From Balaenoptera acutorostrata (lineage: Eukaryota; Chordata; Mammalia; Artiodactyla; Balaenopteridae): a DNA stretch of 64,000 bases. Positions 24,868 through 36,837 of the stretch are shown here, one piece after another. The stretch covers positions 38,170,428 through 38,234,427 of the forward strand of contig NC_080081.1 of assembly GCF_949987535.1 (NCBI RefSeq), written 5' to 3'. Numbering within the stretch: position 1 is the first letter of the stretch; each line of letters begins with the position of its first letter. The translations under genes were made by a program, and so were the position numbers. Under the pieces are notes generated by a model that saw only the letters and a program-made list of their open reading frames with translations, was not told the origin of the DNA and ran no database searches.

Positions 24868-25318
24868 TTAGTTTCCTAGGGCTTCCATAACAAAATACCA
24901 CAAACCAGTACATTAAAACAATAGAAATTATTTTCTCACAGTTCTGAAGGCCAGAAATCTGAAATCAAGTTGTTGGCAGTGTTGATTCCTTCTGAAGGCT
25001 CAGAATCTGTTCCACGCTTCTCTTAGTTTTGGGTGATGCCTGCCAATCATTGGTGTTCCCTGGCTTGCAGATACATCACTCCAATCTCTGTCTTATCTTC
25101 ATATGATATTCTCCCTGCTATGTCTCTTCTTCTCTTCTTATAAAGCCACTGGTCATGAGTGTTACATTCCATTGGTATTGGATTAAGGCTCACTCTAATG
25201 ACCTTGTCTTAATTACATCTTCAAAGACACTATTTCCAAATACATTTGTATTCACAGAAACCAGAGGATAGGACTTTAACATGTCTTTCTGAGGAATACC
25301 ATTCAACCCATAACAACA
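24868..25318 (-). mobile_element. MLT1-like LTR relic, antisense
   Basis: The plus-strand text 'ttagtttcctagggcttcca', 'taacaaaataccacaaacca', 'ctcacagttctgaaggccag', 'tgattccttctgaaggctca', 'cactctaatgaccttgtctt' and the end 'aataccattcaacccataac' is the reverse complement of the MLT1 (ERVL-MaLR) LTR, which on its own strand starts tgttatgggttgaa. It is a solo LTR without an internal part. Confidence 0.8.
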
Positions 25319-25939
25319 TTCAGACTTAATCTTTATCTGATCAAACTTCTTCCTGTGCTCAAAGGCACTGCCCTTTACATCCCCCCTTTCTCTCAATGGA
25401 TAATTGCATAATTGTTTTGACAAGCTCAAATTCCTCAAAAAACAGGATATGGAAGAAGGAATAATTAAGTTAGACTTGGATAATGAGTAAAAGAAAGGAA
25501 TTTTAAAAACTCTAAAAATAAAAAAACTCTAAAAAAGAGCATCTAAAAAAAAACTCTAAAAAAAAAAAAACTCTAAAAAAGAGCATCTGATTGTTAACAT
25601 AAAGAAAAACATGTTTGCATAAATAAAAATTGACACCATTTACTAGTGCTGAGCCCAAACTTGAGGGCAGAAATATAGATTATTAATTATTTTCTACATA
25701 AGCTGTAGATTGATGAACAAGTGAAAGTTGACAAAATATGATAAACTACTTATAGCTATTAACTAGATTAAAGTAAATATTTTATTCAACAATGCCCTTA
25801 AAGTAGTATCAATCAAAGCTTTTCACTTGAAAGAAAAGAAAAATGTTTATTCATTTAGAGAATAGACTCTAAAAGAATTTTTATAAATATATGGGAGGTT
25901 TTCTGAGATACTGTATCCATATATGCATATATTTAAGTA
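25319..25939. other. Spacer with a small A-rich repeat cluster
   Basis: No gene is seen. The A-rich repeat at 25505-25588 is listed separately. Confidence 0.5.
25505..25588. repeat. A-rich direct repeats with a duplicated 24-bp unit
   Basis: The core actctaaaa recurs four times. A 24-bp unit (aaaaaactctaaaaaagagc plus atct) is present at 25521-25544 and again at 25565-25588. It looks like replication slippage. Confidence 0.9.
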
Positions 25940-28065
25940 AATCATTCCTTTAATAAATATTTATTGAGCACCAGCTATATTCCAGGGACTATACTAAATG
26001 GCAGGATTACAGAATGATTTTTTTAAAAGAAAATAATTTCCTCATAGACCCTAGCATTGTACCTGTTATCATTTAAGTAAAAATAGAAGTGAAGTGAAAT
26101 TATATAAGAGCTAAGGAAGAAAAAAGTGGGGAGGCATACAGAATTTTCAGGGGTCAGGAAGTTCCAAGTTTATGGGAAAAGGTGACATTTGAGCCAATAT
26201 CAGAAGAGATGTAAGGGAGTAAGCCCTGTGGATATCTGGAGGAAGTTTAAACATCTTAAAGATGGAATGTGCCTAGAGTGTTTGAGGAACATCAAAGAAA
26301 CCAACATGAATTGGGCAGGGTGAGTCAGAGAGTAAAGGAGATAAAATATGAGATAAAGAGTCTTCTTGGTTACTCTAGGGATTATGCTTTATATTTTGCA
26401 TGAGTTGGAAAGCCAACAGAGGATTTTGAGCCCAGAAGTAAAGATTTCCATTTTACAGGATAGTAGTTATTCTGGCTACTTTGGTGAGAATAATATTTAG
26501 GAGGAAGAACAAAAATATTGAGATATTTTAGGAAGCTACTGCAATGATCTAGATACATTATGATGGTTTAGACCAGATGTGACAGTGAAGGTGAGAGAGA
26601 GTGTATGGTCTAAGTGTAACTCAATGGAGAGACAAAGGAATCTGTGAAGAGATTGGATTTGTGGCATGAGAAAAAGAGAAAAGTTAAGGAAAGTTTTAAG
26701 GTTCTCACCTTAAACAACTTAAAGAATATGGTTGACATTATGCAGAATTAAAGGTTGTGAAAAGAATAGGCTTATGGGGGAAACAGTAGTATAGTTTTAG
26801 ACGTGTTAAATTTGATATGCCAATTTTACTTCCAAGTGAATGTGTCAAGCAGTTGGAAGTAAATGTGTATCTCAAGAGAGAGGTCTGGCCTGTAGATATA
26901 AATATGCTAGTTGTCAGTGTCTACAGATAATTAAAGCCATAATGCTAACACAGATAGATATTAAAGGAATTGCATGTTGAAAGCAAAGAGAAGTGCTTCG
27001 AGACCAAGCCAATTAATTGTAAAGTTTGGAATGTTAGGAGACTAGAAAAATGAAGAGAAATCTGCAAAGGATACTGAAAATGAGCATTTAACGTGGAAGG
27101 ACAAAGAACATAATGGTATTGATCTGGAAGCCAAGTGAGGAAAGACCATGAAACTGGGTAAAAAGTGTGACCAAAAGTGTTAAATGTTTGTTATAAATAA
27201 AGATGAGATCTAAGAACTGACTATTGGATTAAGCAAATTTTAAGTCAAATTTTCATCGCACTTTCTGTGGAGTGATACAATCAGAATGGCAGGAGTAGGA
27301 TTTGAGATCATAAATATAGGCAACAGTTTCAAGGAGTTTTGTTGTAAAGGGTAATGTATCAGATGAATGAAATTGATAGCAGTAAAAATAGAGAGCCTGT
27401 ATTTTACCTTCCTTGCAATCTTACGATTTAGCTTGCTGCAATTTCATAAATACTAGTAGAAGACTCACCACTACTGGATCAGAGATGAAAGATAGCATAT
27501 AACTCACAAGAATAGCAGTAGTTGTAGTTTCAGCATTTTCAACAGGTCTCTCCTCTGAGCCCCAAAACAGAAGAAAAAGTCTGGGTTTAAGGGACCTGAG
27601 TCATATGTAAAGGGCCAAGAAAGTTCTCCCTTTTGCTCCAGCAGGAGGCATTATATCTATTTTCCAAGGCTGATTCCTGTACAAACATCCTAGAAAAAAA
27701 AGTAATCTGGAACAAAGAACACTCAGTGCTTCACTTTGCAAGATGCACACAATTGTGATAGACCAATGGAGAACTGTCTCCCAACAAGTAGTAGAGGATT
27801 TTTCCTTAATGAATAAAATTAACTCTATCTTTGTATGTTGATAGAAATGATTCAGTACATAGAGAGAAATTTATGATGCAGGAATAAAGAGACAATTTTT
27901 AGAGTGATCTGCTTGAGCAGATACAATTACATGAAATTTAATGTACAAGTGAATGATTTGGTCTCAGATACTCAGACAATAGGTCATCCATGAAGACAGG
28001 AAGGATGACAGAACACATATACACATATGCTAGTAGTGGGATATTTGTGGCATTAGGAGTTGGTA
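25940..28065 (+). repeat. Unnamed ancient dispersed repeat, left part
   Basis: It starts with 'ataaatatttattgagcacc', the L2/other mammal-wide 'tattgagcacctactatgtg' pattern. It continues with G/A-rich text (gaggtctggcctgtagatat near 26879, gtgaaggtgagagagagtg near 26585, gacgtgttaaatttgatatg near 26800) that I recognise as a common ancient mammalian repeat but cannot name. The same family seems to continue after the L1 nest at 42035-42200. No open frame is meaningful. Confidence 0.45.
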
Positions 28066-28076
28066 AAAGTTCTCTT

Positions 28077-29628
28077 TTTTTTTTTTTTTTAATTGAAGTA
28101 TAGTTGATTTACAATATAATTCTAGTTTCAGGTGTACAACATGGCGATTCAGTATTTTTATAGTTTATACTCCATATAAATTACAAAATATTGGTTATAT
28201 TTACATAACATTAGATGTACATTACATCCTTGTTATTTATTTTATACTTAGTAATTTGTACCTCTTAATGTCCTTTACCTATCTTGCCCTACCCTGCACC
28301 CCTCTCCTCTCTGGTAATGCCTTGTTTGTTCCCTGTATCTGTGAGTCTCTTTCTCTATTGTTATGTTCCTTCATTTGTTTTATTTTTATATAACACACAT
28401 AAGTGGGAACATACAGTATTTCTCCTTCCCTGTCTGATTTTTTTTCACTAAACATACCCTCCAGGCTTATCCATGTTGTCAAAAATGGCAAAATTTTATT
28501 CTTTTTAATTATATATATGGTCTAGTCTTATACTACTTCTTTATGCATTCATCTGTTGATGGACACCGCGTTGCTTCCATATCTTGGCTATTGTAAATAA
28601 TGCAGCTATGAACATTGGGATGCATATTTATTTTCAAGTTAGTGTTTCCATTTTCTTCAGATATATACCCAGGATTGTAATTTCTAGATCATATAATGGT
28701 TCTATTTTTAGTTTTTTGAGGAATCCTCATACTGTTTCCATAGTGGCTGTATCTACTTAATTCCCAACCTAAGTATACTAGGATTCCCTTTTATCCACAT
28801 CCTTTCCAACACTGGTTATTTCTTGTTTTCATGACAGTAGCCAGTCTGACAGGTGTGAGGCAATACCCTTTTGTGCTGTTGATTTGCATTTCCCTGATGA
28901 TTAATAATGTTGAGCAGTTTTTCATGTGCCTGTTGTCCATATGTAGGTCTTCTTTAAAAAAAAAAATACCCATTCAGGTCCTCTGCCCATTTTTCAATTG
29001 GGTGTTTTGTTTTTTTGATATTGAGTTGTATAAGATATTTATGGGTTTTTTAATTTTAAACCTTATGGGATGTATGATTTACAAATATCTTCTCCTATTC
29101 ACTAGGTTACTTTTCATTTTGCTGATTTCCTTTGCTGTGCACTATGTTTTAAGTTTGATTAAGTCACATTTTTAAAACTTCTGCTTTTGTTTCCCTTGCC
29201 TGAGAAGACAGGTGCAAAAAAATATTGCTAAGACCTATGTCTAAGAGTGTACTGCCCATGTTTTCTTCAAGGAGATATATGGTTTCAGTCTTACATTTAG
29301 GTCTGTAATCCATATTGATTTTATTTTTGTATATGATGTGAGAAACTAGTCCAGTTTGATTCTTTTGCATGTAGCTGTCAAGTTTTTGCAATATCACTTA
29401 CTGAAGTGACTGTCCATCTTCTTTGTATATTCTTGCCTCCTTTGTTGTAGATTAATTGACTGTATAAATCTGGGTTTGTTTCTGGACTCTTGATTCAGTT
29501 CTATTTATCTATGTGTCTGGTTTTATGCCAGTACCATACTGTTTTGATTACTTTATCTGTATAGTATAGACTGAAGTCAGGAGTGTGATACCTCCAGTTT
29601 TGTTTTTCTTTGTCAAGAATGCTTTGTC
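28077..29628 (-). pseudogene. Element D: L1 3' UTR and ORF2 C-terminal part, antisense, decayed
   Basis: After the T run, 'gaagtatagttgatttacaa' is the antisense 3' UTR end. From about 28440 onward it is antisense ORF2: the reverse of the MEYYSAIK region near 28520, the Cys-rich region near 28790-28830 and the DINHSK-like region near 29240. The only open pieces are short, for example 28791-28973 (-) with [17 protein letters not shown] and 29164-29397 (-). Many stops are present; it is clearly older than B or C. Confidence 0.85.
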
Positions 29629-29637
29629 AGAGACCTT

Positions 29638-29648
29638 CAAGATGGTGG
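29638..29648 (+). promoter_or_regulatory. YY1-like site at the L1 B start
   Basis: caagatggtgg contains AAGATGG, the complement of the YY1 core CCATNTT, within 20 bp of the element's first base. A YY1 site at the same place directs correct start of transcription in human L1. Function here is inferred by analogy. Confidence 0.4.
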
Positions 29649-31196
29649 AGGAGTAAGACGTGAAGATCATCTTCCTCCCCACAAATACATCAAAAATACG
29701 TCTACGTGTGGAACAACTCCTACAGAACACCTACTGAACACTGGCAGAAGACCTCAGACTTCCCAAAAGTCAAGAAAGTCCCCACGTACCTGGGTAGGGC
29801 AAAAGAAAAAAGAAAAAACATATACAAAATAATAGGGATGGGACCTGCACCTCTGGGAAAGAGGTGTGAAGGAGGAAAAGTTTCCACACACTAGGGAGCC
29901 CCTTCACTGGTAGGGATGGGAGGAGGGTGGGTGAGAGATTCAGAGTCATGGAGGAGAGTGCAGCAACAGGGGTGTAGAAGGCAAAGTGGAGAGATTCCTG
30001 CACAGAGAATCAGTGCTGACCAGCATTCACCAGCCTGAGACGCTTTTCTACTCACCTGCTAGGGTGGGTGGGAGCTGGGAGCTGAGACTCGGGCTTCAGA
30101 GTTCAGATCCCAGGGGGAGGACTGGGGTTGGCTGCATGATGACAGCCTGAAGGGGGCTAGTGCACCACAGCTAACCGAGAGGGAGTCCGGGAAAAAGTCT
30201 GGACCTGCCTAAGAGGCAAGAAACCATTGTTTCGGGGTGCACGAGGAGAGGAGATTCCTTCCCCATGAGCCCACAGAAGGCAGAGCATTGCCTAAGAAAG
30301 CTCCAGAGATGGGCACGAGCTGTGGCTATCAGCACAGACCCCAGAGACAGGCATGAAACACTAACGCTGTTGCTACTGCCACCAAGAATCCTGGTTGCAA
30401 GCACAGGTCACTGCCCACACCCCCCTGGGAGCCTGTGCAGTACGCCAGGGTCCTGAGACCAGGGACAACTTCCCCAGGAGAACACACAGCATGCCTCAGT
30501 CTGTTGCAATGTCACACCAGTCTCTGGAACCACAGGCACACCTGCATTCCAATTATGACTACCGTATCCCTTCCTCTACCCAGCATGAGTGAGCAAGCTA
30601 GCCCTAATCAGCTGCTGCTTTAATCCCATCCTGTCTGGGTGGGGAAGAGATGCCTGAGGAAAACATACACAGAGGTAGGGCCAAAACCAAAGCTGAACCC
30701 CAGGAGCTGGGTGAACAAAGTAGAGAAAGGGAAATTTCTCCATGCAGCCTCACGAGCAGTAGATTAAATCTCCACTATCCACTTGATGAACCCTACATCT
30801 GTGGAATACCTGAATAGACAAGGAATGTTCCTAAAATTGAGGTGGTGGACTTTGGTAGCAAATGTAGACATGGGGTTTGATTTCTGTGACTGATTTGCTT
30901 CAGATTTTTATGTTTATCTTAGTCTAGTTTTAGTGCTTGTTATCACTGATGGATTTGTGTATTGCTTTTGTTGCATTTTTTTTATTGTTTTGAATTTTAA
31001 AAAAAATTGTAAATTTAATTTTACTTTTTAAATTTTATTTATTTTCTTACTTTTCTTCTGAGCCGTGTGACTGGCAGGGTCTTAGTGCTCCAGCCGGGTG
31101 TCAGGCCCGAGCCTCCGAGGTGGGAGAGCTGAGTCCAGGACATTGGACCACCAGAGACCTCCGAGCCCCACATAATATCAATCAAGAAGAGCTCTC

Positions 31197-31531
31197 GGGC
31201 TTCCCTGGTGGCGCAGTGGTTGAGAATCTGCCTGCTAATGCAGGGGACACGGGTTCGAGCCCTGGTCTGGGAAGATCCCACATGCCACGGAGCGGCTGGG
31301 CCCGTGAGCCACAATTGCTGAGCCTGCGCGTCTGGAGCCTGTGCCCTGCGGCGGGGGGGGCCGCGATAGAGAGAGGCCCGCGCACCGCGATGAAGGGCGG
31401 TCCCCGCACCGCGATGAGGAGTGGCCCCCGCTTGCCGCAGCTGGAGAGGGCCCTCGCACGAACCAAAGACCCAACACAGCCAAAAATAAATAAATAAATA
31501 AATAAATAAGAAAATCCTTTAAAAAAAAAAA
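31197..31531 (+). mobile_element. CHR-type SINE inserted in the L1 B 5' UTR
   Basis: The head is gggcttccctggtggcgcag, the B box ggttcgagccc at about 31252-31262, with a GC-rich body containing a run of eight G near 31353-31360 and an (AAAT)n plus poly-A tail. An exact 13-bp TSD aagaagagctctc lies at 31184-31196 and 31532-31544. It contains a short extra duplicated module (gcgaccgcgatgaag/gag-like repeat near 31380-31425). It is younger than element B. Confidence 0.96.
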
Positions 31532-31914
31532 AAGAAGAGCTCTCCAAGAGATCTCTATCTCAACGCTAAGACCCAGCTCCACCCAATGGCCAGCAAGCTC
31601 CAGTGATGGATGCCCCATGCCAACCAACTAGCAAGACAAGAACACAACCCCATTCATTAGCAGACAGGCTGCCTAAGTCATACTAAGTTCACAGACACAA
31701 CAAAACAAAAACACACCACAGGAGGAGGCCCTGCCCACCAGAAAGACAAGATCCAGCCACACCCACTAGAACACAGACACCAGTTCCCTCCACCAGGAAA
31801 CGTACACAAGCCACTGAACCAACTTCACCCACTGGAGGCAGGCAACAAAAACAACGGGAACTACGAACCTATAGCCTGCAAAATGGAGACCCCAAACACA
31901 GTAAGTTAAAAGAA

Positions 31915-32805
31915 CTGGGAAGACAGATATATATGCAGCAGATGAAGGAGCAAGGTAAAAACCCACCAGACCAAACAAATGAAGAGGAAATAGGCAATCT
32001 ACCTAAAAAAAATATGGAGTAATGATAGCACAGATGATCCAAAATCTTGGAAATAGAATGGAGGAAACACAAAAAACATTTAACAAGGACCTAGAAGAGT
32101 TAAAGAGCAAACAAACAATGATGAAAAACACAATAAATGAAACTAAAATTCTCTAGCAGGAATCAATAACAGAATAACTGAGGCAGAAGAATGGACAAGT
32201 GACCTGGAAGATGAAATAGTGGAAATAACTTCCACAGAGGAGAATAAAGAAAAAAGAATGAAAAGAATTGAAGACACTATCAGAGACCTCTGGGACAAGA
32301 CTAAATGCACCAACATTTGAATTATAGGGGTCCCAGAAGAAGAAGAGAAAAAGAAAGGGTCTGAGAAAATATTTGAAGAGATTATAGTGGAAAACTTCCC
32401 TAACATGGGAAAGGAAATAGTCAGTCAAACCCAGGAACCACAGAGAGTCCCATACAAGATAAATCCAAGGAGAAACATGCCAAGACACATACTAATCAAT
32501 CTATCAAAAATTAAATACAAAAAAAAAATATTAAAAGCAGCAAGGGAAAAGCAACAAATAACATACAAGAGAATCCACAAAAGGTTAACAGCTGATATTT
32601 CAGCAGAAACTCTGCAAGCCAGAAGGGAGTGACAGGACATATTTAAAGTGATGAATGGGAAAAACCTACAACTAAGGTTACACACCCAGCAAGGATCTCA
32701 TTCAGATTTGATGGAGAAATTAAAACCTTTACAGACAAGCAAAAGCTAAGAGAATTCAGTACCACCAAACCAGCTTTAAAACAAATGCTAAAGGAACTTC
32801 TCTAG
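31915..32805 (+). pseudogene. L1 ORF1 of element B, broken
   Basis: ORF1 encodes the trimeric RNA-binding chaperone that coats L1 RNA. The usual start ATG (before R-Q) is CTG here at 31915-31917. The N-terminal half shows the conserved QQMKEQGKNPPDQ stretch and a frameshift near 31990. The coiled-coil part runs in another frame. A TGA replaces an Arg codon near 32320, and TGA at 32630-32632 replaces the Trp after ARRE. The best open piece, 32387-32632, covers the RNA-binding/C-terminal part (PQRVPYKINPRRNMPRHILI). The natural stop TAG is at 32803-32805. The total is about 297 codons, close to the copy in element C. Confidence 0.88.
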
Positions 32806-32862
32806 GCAGAAAGCACAAGAGGAGGAAAAGACCTACAACACAAACCCAAAACAATTAAGAAA

Positions 32863-35800
32863 ATGGTAATAGGAACATACATATTGATAATTAACCTTAA
32901 ATGTAAATGGATTAAATGCTACAACCAAAAGACAAAAACTGGCTGAATGGATACAAAAACAAGACCTATATATATGTTGTCTACAAGAGACCCACGTCAG
33001 ACCTAGGGACACATACAGACTGAAAGTGAGGGGTTAGAAAAAGATATTCCATGCAAATGGAAATCAAAAGACAGCTGGAGTAGCAATTCTCATATCAGAC
33101 AAAATAGACTTTAAAATAAAGACTATTACAAGAGACCAAGAAGGACATTACATAATGATCAAGGGATCAATTTAAGAAGAAGGTATAACAATTGTAAATA
33201 TATATGCACCCAACAGAGGGGCACCTCAATACATAAGGCAAATGCTAACAGCCATAAAAGGGGAAATCGACAGTAACACTATAATAACAGGGGACTTTAA
33301 CACCCCACTTTCACCAATAGACAGACCATCAAAAATGAAAATAAATAAGGAAACACAAGCTCTAAATAATACCTTAAAAAAGATGGACTTAATTGATACT
33401 TATAGGATATTCCATCAAAAAACAACAGAATACACTATCTTCTTAAGTGCTCATGGAATATTCTCCAAGATAGATAATATCTTGGGTTACAAATCAAGCC
33501 TCAGAACATTAAGAAAAATAAAATCATATCAAGTACCTTTTCCAACCACAAGGCTATGAGACTAGTATCAATTACAGAAAAAAAAAACTAAAAAATACAA
33601 ACACATGGAAGCTAAACAATACACTACTAAATAACCAAGAAATCACTGAGGAAATCAAAGAGGAAATCAAAAAATACCTAGAAAAAAATGACAATGAAAA
33701 AACGACGATCCAAAACCTGTGGGATGCACCAAAGGCAGTTCTAGGAGGGAAGTTTATAGCAATACAATCCTACCTCAAGAAACAAGAAAACTCTCAAATA
33801 AAACAATGTAACCTTACACCTAAAGCAATTAGAGAAAGAAGAACAAAAATACCCAGAGTTAGCAGAAGGAAAGAAATCATAAAGATCAGATCAGAAATAA
33901 ATGTAAAAGAAATGAAGGAAACATGAGCAAAGATCAATAAAACAAAAAGCTGGTTCTTTGAGAAAAACAAAACTGATAAACCATTAACCAGCTTCATCAA
34001 GATAAAAAGGGAGAAGACTCAAATCAACAGAATTAGAAATGAAAAAGGAGAAGTAACAACTGACACTGCAGAAAAACAAAGGATCATGAGAGATTACTAC
34101 AAGCTACTCTATGCCAATAAAATGGACAACCTGGAAGAAATAGACAGATTCTTAGAAAAGCACAACCTTACAAGACTGAAACAGGAAGAAATAGAAAATA
34201 TGAACAGACCAATAACAAGCACTGAAATTGAAACTGTGATTAAAAATCTTCCAACAAACAAAAGCCCAGGACCAGATGGCTTCACAGGTGAATTCTATCA
34301 AGTATTTAGAGAAGAGCTAACACCTATCCTTCTCTAACTCTTCCAAAATATAGCAGAGGGAGGAACACTCCCCAACTCATTCTATGAGACCACCATCACC
34401 CTGACACCAAAACTAGAAAAATATGTCACAAGAATAGAAAACTACAGGCCAATATCACTGATGAACATACATGCAAAAATCCTCAGCAAAATACTAGCAA
34501 ACAGAATCCAACAGCACATTAAAAGGATCATACAGCATGACCAAGTGGGGTTTATCCCAGGAATGCAAGGATTCTTCAATATACGAAAATCAATCAATGT
34601 GATAAGCCATGTTAACAAACTGAAGGAGAAAAAACATATGATCATCTCAATAGATGCAGAGAAAGCTTTTGACAAAATTCAACACTGATTTATGATAAAA
34701 ACCCTCCAGAAAGTAGGCATAGAGGGAACTTACCTCAACATAATAAAGGCCACGTAAGACAAACTCACAGCCATCATCGTTCTCAATGGTGAAAAACTGA
34801 AACCATTTCCACTAAGATCAGGAAAAAGAAAAGGTTGTCAACTCTCACCACTATTATTCAACATAGGTTTGGGAGTTTTAGCCACTGGAATCAGAGAAGA
34901 AAAAGAAATAAAAGGAATCCAAATCGGAAAAGAAGAAGTAAAGCTGTCATTGATTGCAGATGACATGATACTATACACAGAGAATCCTAAAGATGCTACC
35001 AGAAAACTAGTAGAGCTAATCATGAATTTGGTAAAGTAGCAGGATGCAAAATTAATGCACAGAAATCTCTTACATTCCTATATACTATTTATGAAAAATA
35101 TGAAAGAGAAAATAAGGAAACACTCCCATTTACCATTGCAACAGAAACAATAAAATACCTAGGAATAAACCTACCTAAGGAGATAAAAGACCTTTATGCA
35201 GAAAACTATAAGACAGTGATGAAAGAAATTAAAGATGATACAAACAGATGGAGAGATATACCATGTTCTGGGTTTGGAAGAATCAACATTGTGTAAATGA
35301 CTATACTATCCAAAGCAATCTACAGATTCAATGCAATCCCTATCTAACTACCATTGGATGGAAAGCCCAGAGATAAACCCACACAAATATGGTCATCTTA
35401 TCTTTAATAAAGGAGGCAAGAATATACAATGGAGAAAAGACAACCTCTTCAGTAAATGGTGTTGTGAAAACTGGACAGCTACAAGGAAAAGAATGAAATT
35501 AGAACACTCCCTAACACCATACACAAAAATAAACTCAAAATAGATTAAAGACCTAAATGTAAGGTCAGACACTATCAAACTCTTAGAGGAAAACATAGGC
35601 AGAACACTCTATGACATAAATCACAGAAACATTCTTTTTGATCGACCTCCTAGAGAAATGGAAATAAAAACAAAAATGAACAAATGGGAGCTAATCAAAC
35701 TTAAAAGCTTTTGCACAGCAAAGGCAACCATAAACAAGATGAAAAGACAACCCTCAGAATGGGAGAATATGTTTGCAAATGAAGCAAATGACAAACGATT

Positions 35801-36474
35801 AATCTCCAAGATACACAAGCAGCTCATGCAGCTCAATATCAAAAAGCAAACAACCCAATCAAAAAACGGGTAGAAGACCTAAATAGACATTTCTCCAAAG
35901 AAGATATACGGATGGTCAACAAACACATGAAAAGATGCCCAACATCACTAATCATTAGAGAAATGCAAATCAAAACCACACTGAGATATCACCTCACATC
36001 CATCAGAATGACCATCATCAAAATATCTTCAAACAATAAGTGCTGGAGAGGGTGTGGAGAAAAGGTAACCCTCTTTCATTGTTGGTGGGAATGTAAATTG
36101 GTACAGCCACTATTGAGAACAGTATGAAGGTTCCTTAAAAAACTAAAAATAGAACCACCATATGACCCAGCAATCCCACTACTGGGCATATACCCTGAGA
36201 AAACCATAATTCAAAAAGGGTCATTTGCCACAATATTCATTGCAGCACTATTTACAAGAGCCAGGACATGGAAGAAACCTAAGTGTCCATCGACAGATGA
36301 ATGGATAAAGAAGATGTGGCACATATATACAATGGAATATTACTCAGCCATAAAAAGAAAAAAATTGAATTATTTGTAGTGAGGTGGATGGACATAGAGT
36401 CTGTCATACAGAGTGAAATAAGTCAGAAGGAGAAAAACAAATACCGTATGCTAGCACATATACATGGAATCTAA
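32863..36474 (+). pseudogene. L1 ORF2 of element B (endonuclease/reverse transcriptase), broken
   Basis: It starts at ATG 32863, 57 bp after the ORF1 stop. A one-base insertion near 32892 (attaacctt) breaks the frame within the first 15 codons. The endonuclease residues GDFNTPLS are readable at 33242-33559, but the usual IDH is IDN. The reverse transcriptase blocks are seen as [15 protein letters not shown] (34086-34337) and [13 protein letters not shown] before a TGA at 34686 (34461-34688). The catalytic FADD is IADD near 34957. About 200 bp is deleted near 35358 relative to element C. The end is at TAA 36472-36474. Confidence 0.9.
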
Positions 36475-36825
36475 AAAGATATGGTTCTGATGAACCTAGG
36501 AGCAGGACAAGAATAAAGATGCAGATGTAGAGAATGTACTTGAGGACAAGGGAGGTGGAAGGATAAGCTGGGACGAAGTGAGAGTGTAACATTGACAAAT
36601 ATACACTACCAAAAAAAAAATAGATATCTGGTGGGAAGCAGCTGCACAGCACAGGGAAATCAGCTAGGTGCTTTGTGACCACCTAGAGAAGTGGGATAAG
36701 GAGTGTGGGAGGGAGGCACAAGAGGGAGGGGATATATGTATACATATAACTGATTCACTTTGTTATACAGCAGAAACTAATACAACATTGTAAAGCAATT
36801 ATACTCCAATAAAGATGTTAAAAGC
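36475..36825 (+). other. Element B 3' UTR and short tail
   Basis: This is a G-rich L1 3' UTR with 'gcagctgcacagcacagggaa' (split by drift), 'gctttgtgaccacctagaga' and the end 'ccaataaagatgttaaaa'. The AATAAA at about 36809-36814 is the polyadenylation signal. The A tail is only about four bases, so it was trimmed after insertion or primed internally. Confidence 0.85.
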
Positions 36826-36837
36826 AATTGCTTTGTC

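Larger units (their letters stand above)
29629..31914 (+). promoter_or_regulatory. Element B 5' UTR (L1 internal promoter region)
   Basis: This is the untranslated leader of L1 B, where L1 elements of mammals carry their internal RNA polymerase II promoter (established for the family, not shown here). It is about 1.94 kb without the inserted SINE, roughly twice the leader of element C. It is G/C-richer than its surroundings at 29900-30700. The AT-rich block 30880-31050 and the GC-rich block before the SINE may be element-specific. Confidence 0.75.
29629..36825 (+). mobile_element. Full-length L1 (element B) inserted into element D
   Basis: This is a complete L1 layout: 5' UTR from 29629 (agagaccttcaagatggtgg), ORF1 31915-32805, ORF2 32863-36474, 3' UTR to an AATAAA-type end (ccaataaagatgtta near 36808) and a very short A tail. 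The flanking repeats aatgctttgtc (29618-29628) and aattgctttgtc (36826-36837) are the TSD and lie exactly where D is interrupted. About 6.85 kb remains after removing the SINE at 31197-31531. About 200 bp of ORF2 is deleted near 35358. Both ORFs are broken, so it is inactive. Confidence 0.93.

Noticed and set aside
29770..30623. GC-rich region with several 60-77-codon frames
   Set aside because: It is the leader of L1 B, bounded by the L1 start and ORF1; frames overlap on both strands with no domain.
31039..31627. Open frames of 91-130 codons on both strands
   Set aside because: Same reason: a SINE at 31197-31531 and the GC-rich L1 leader.
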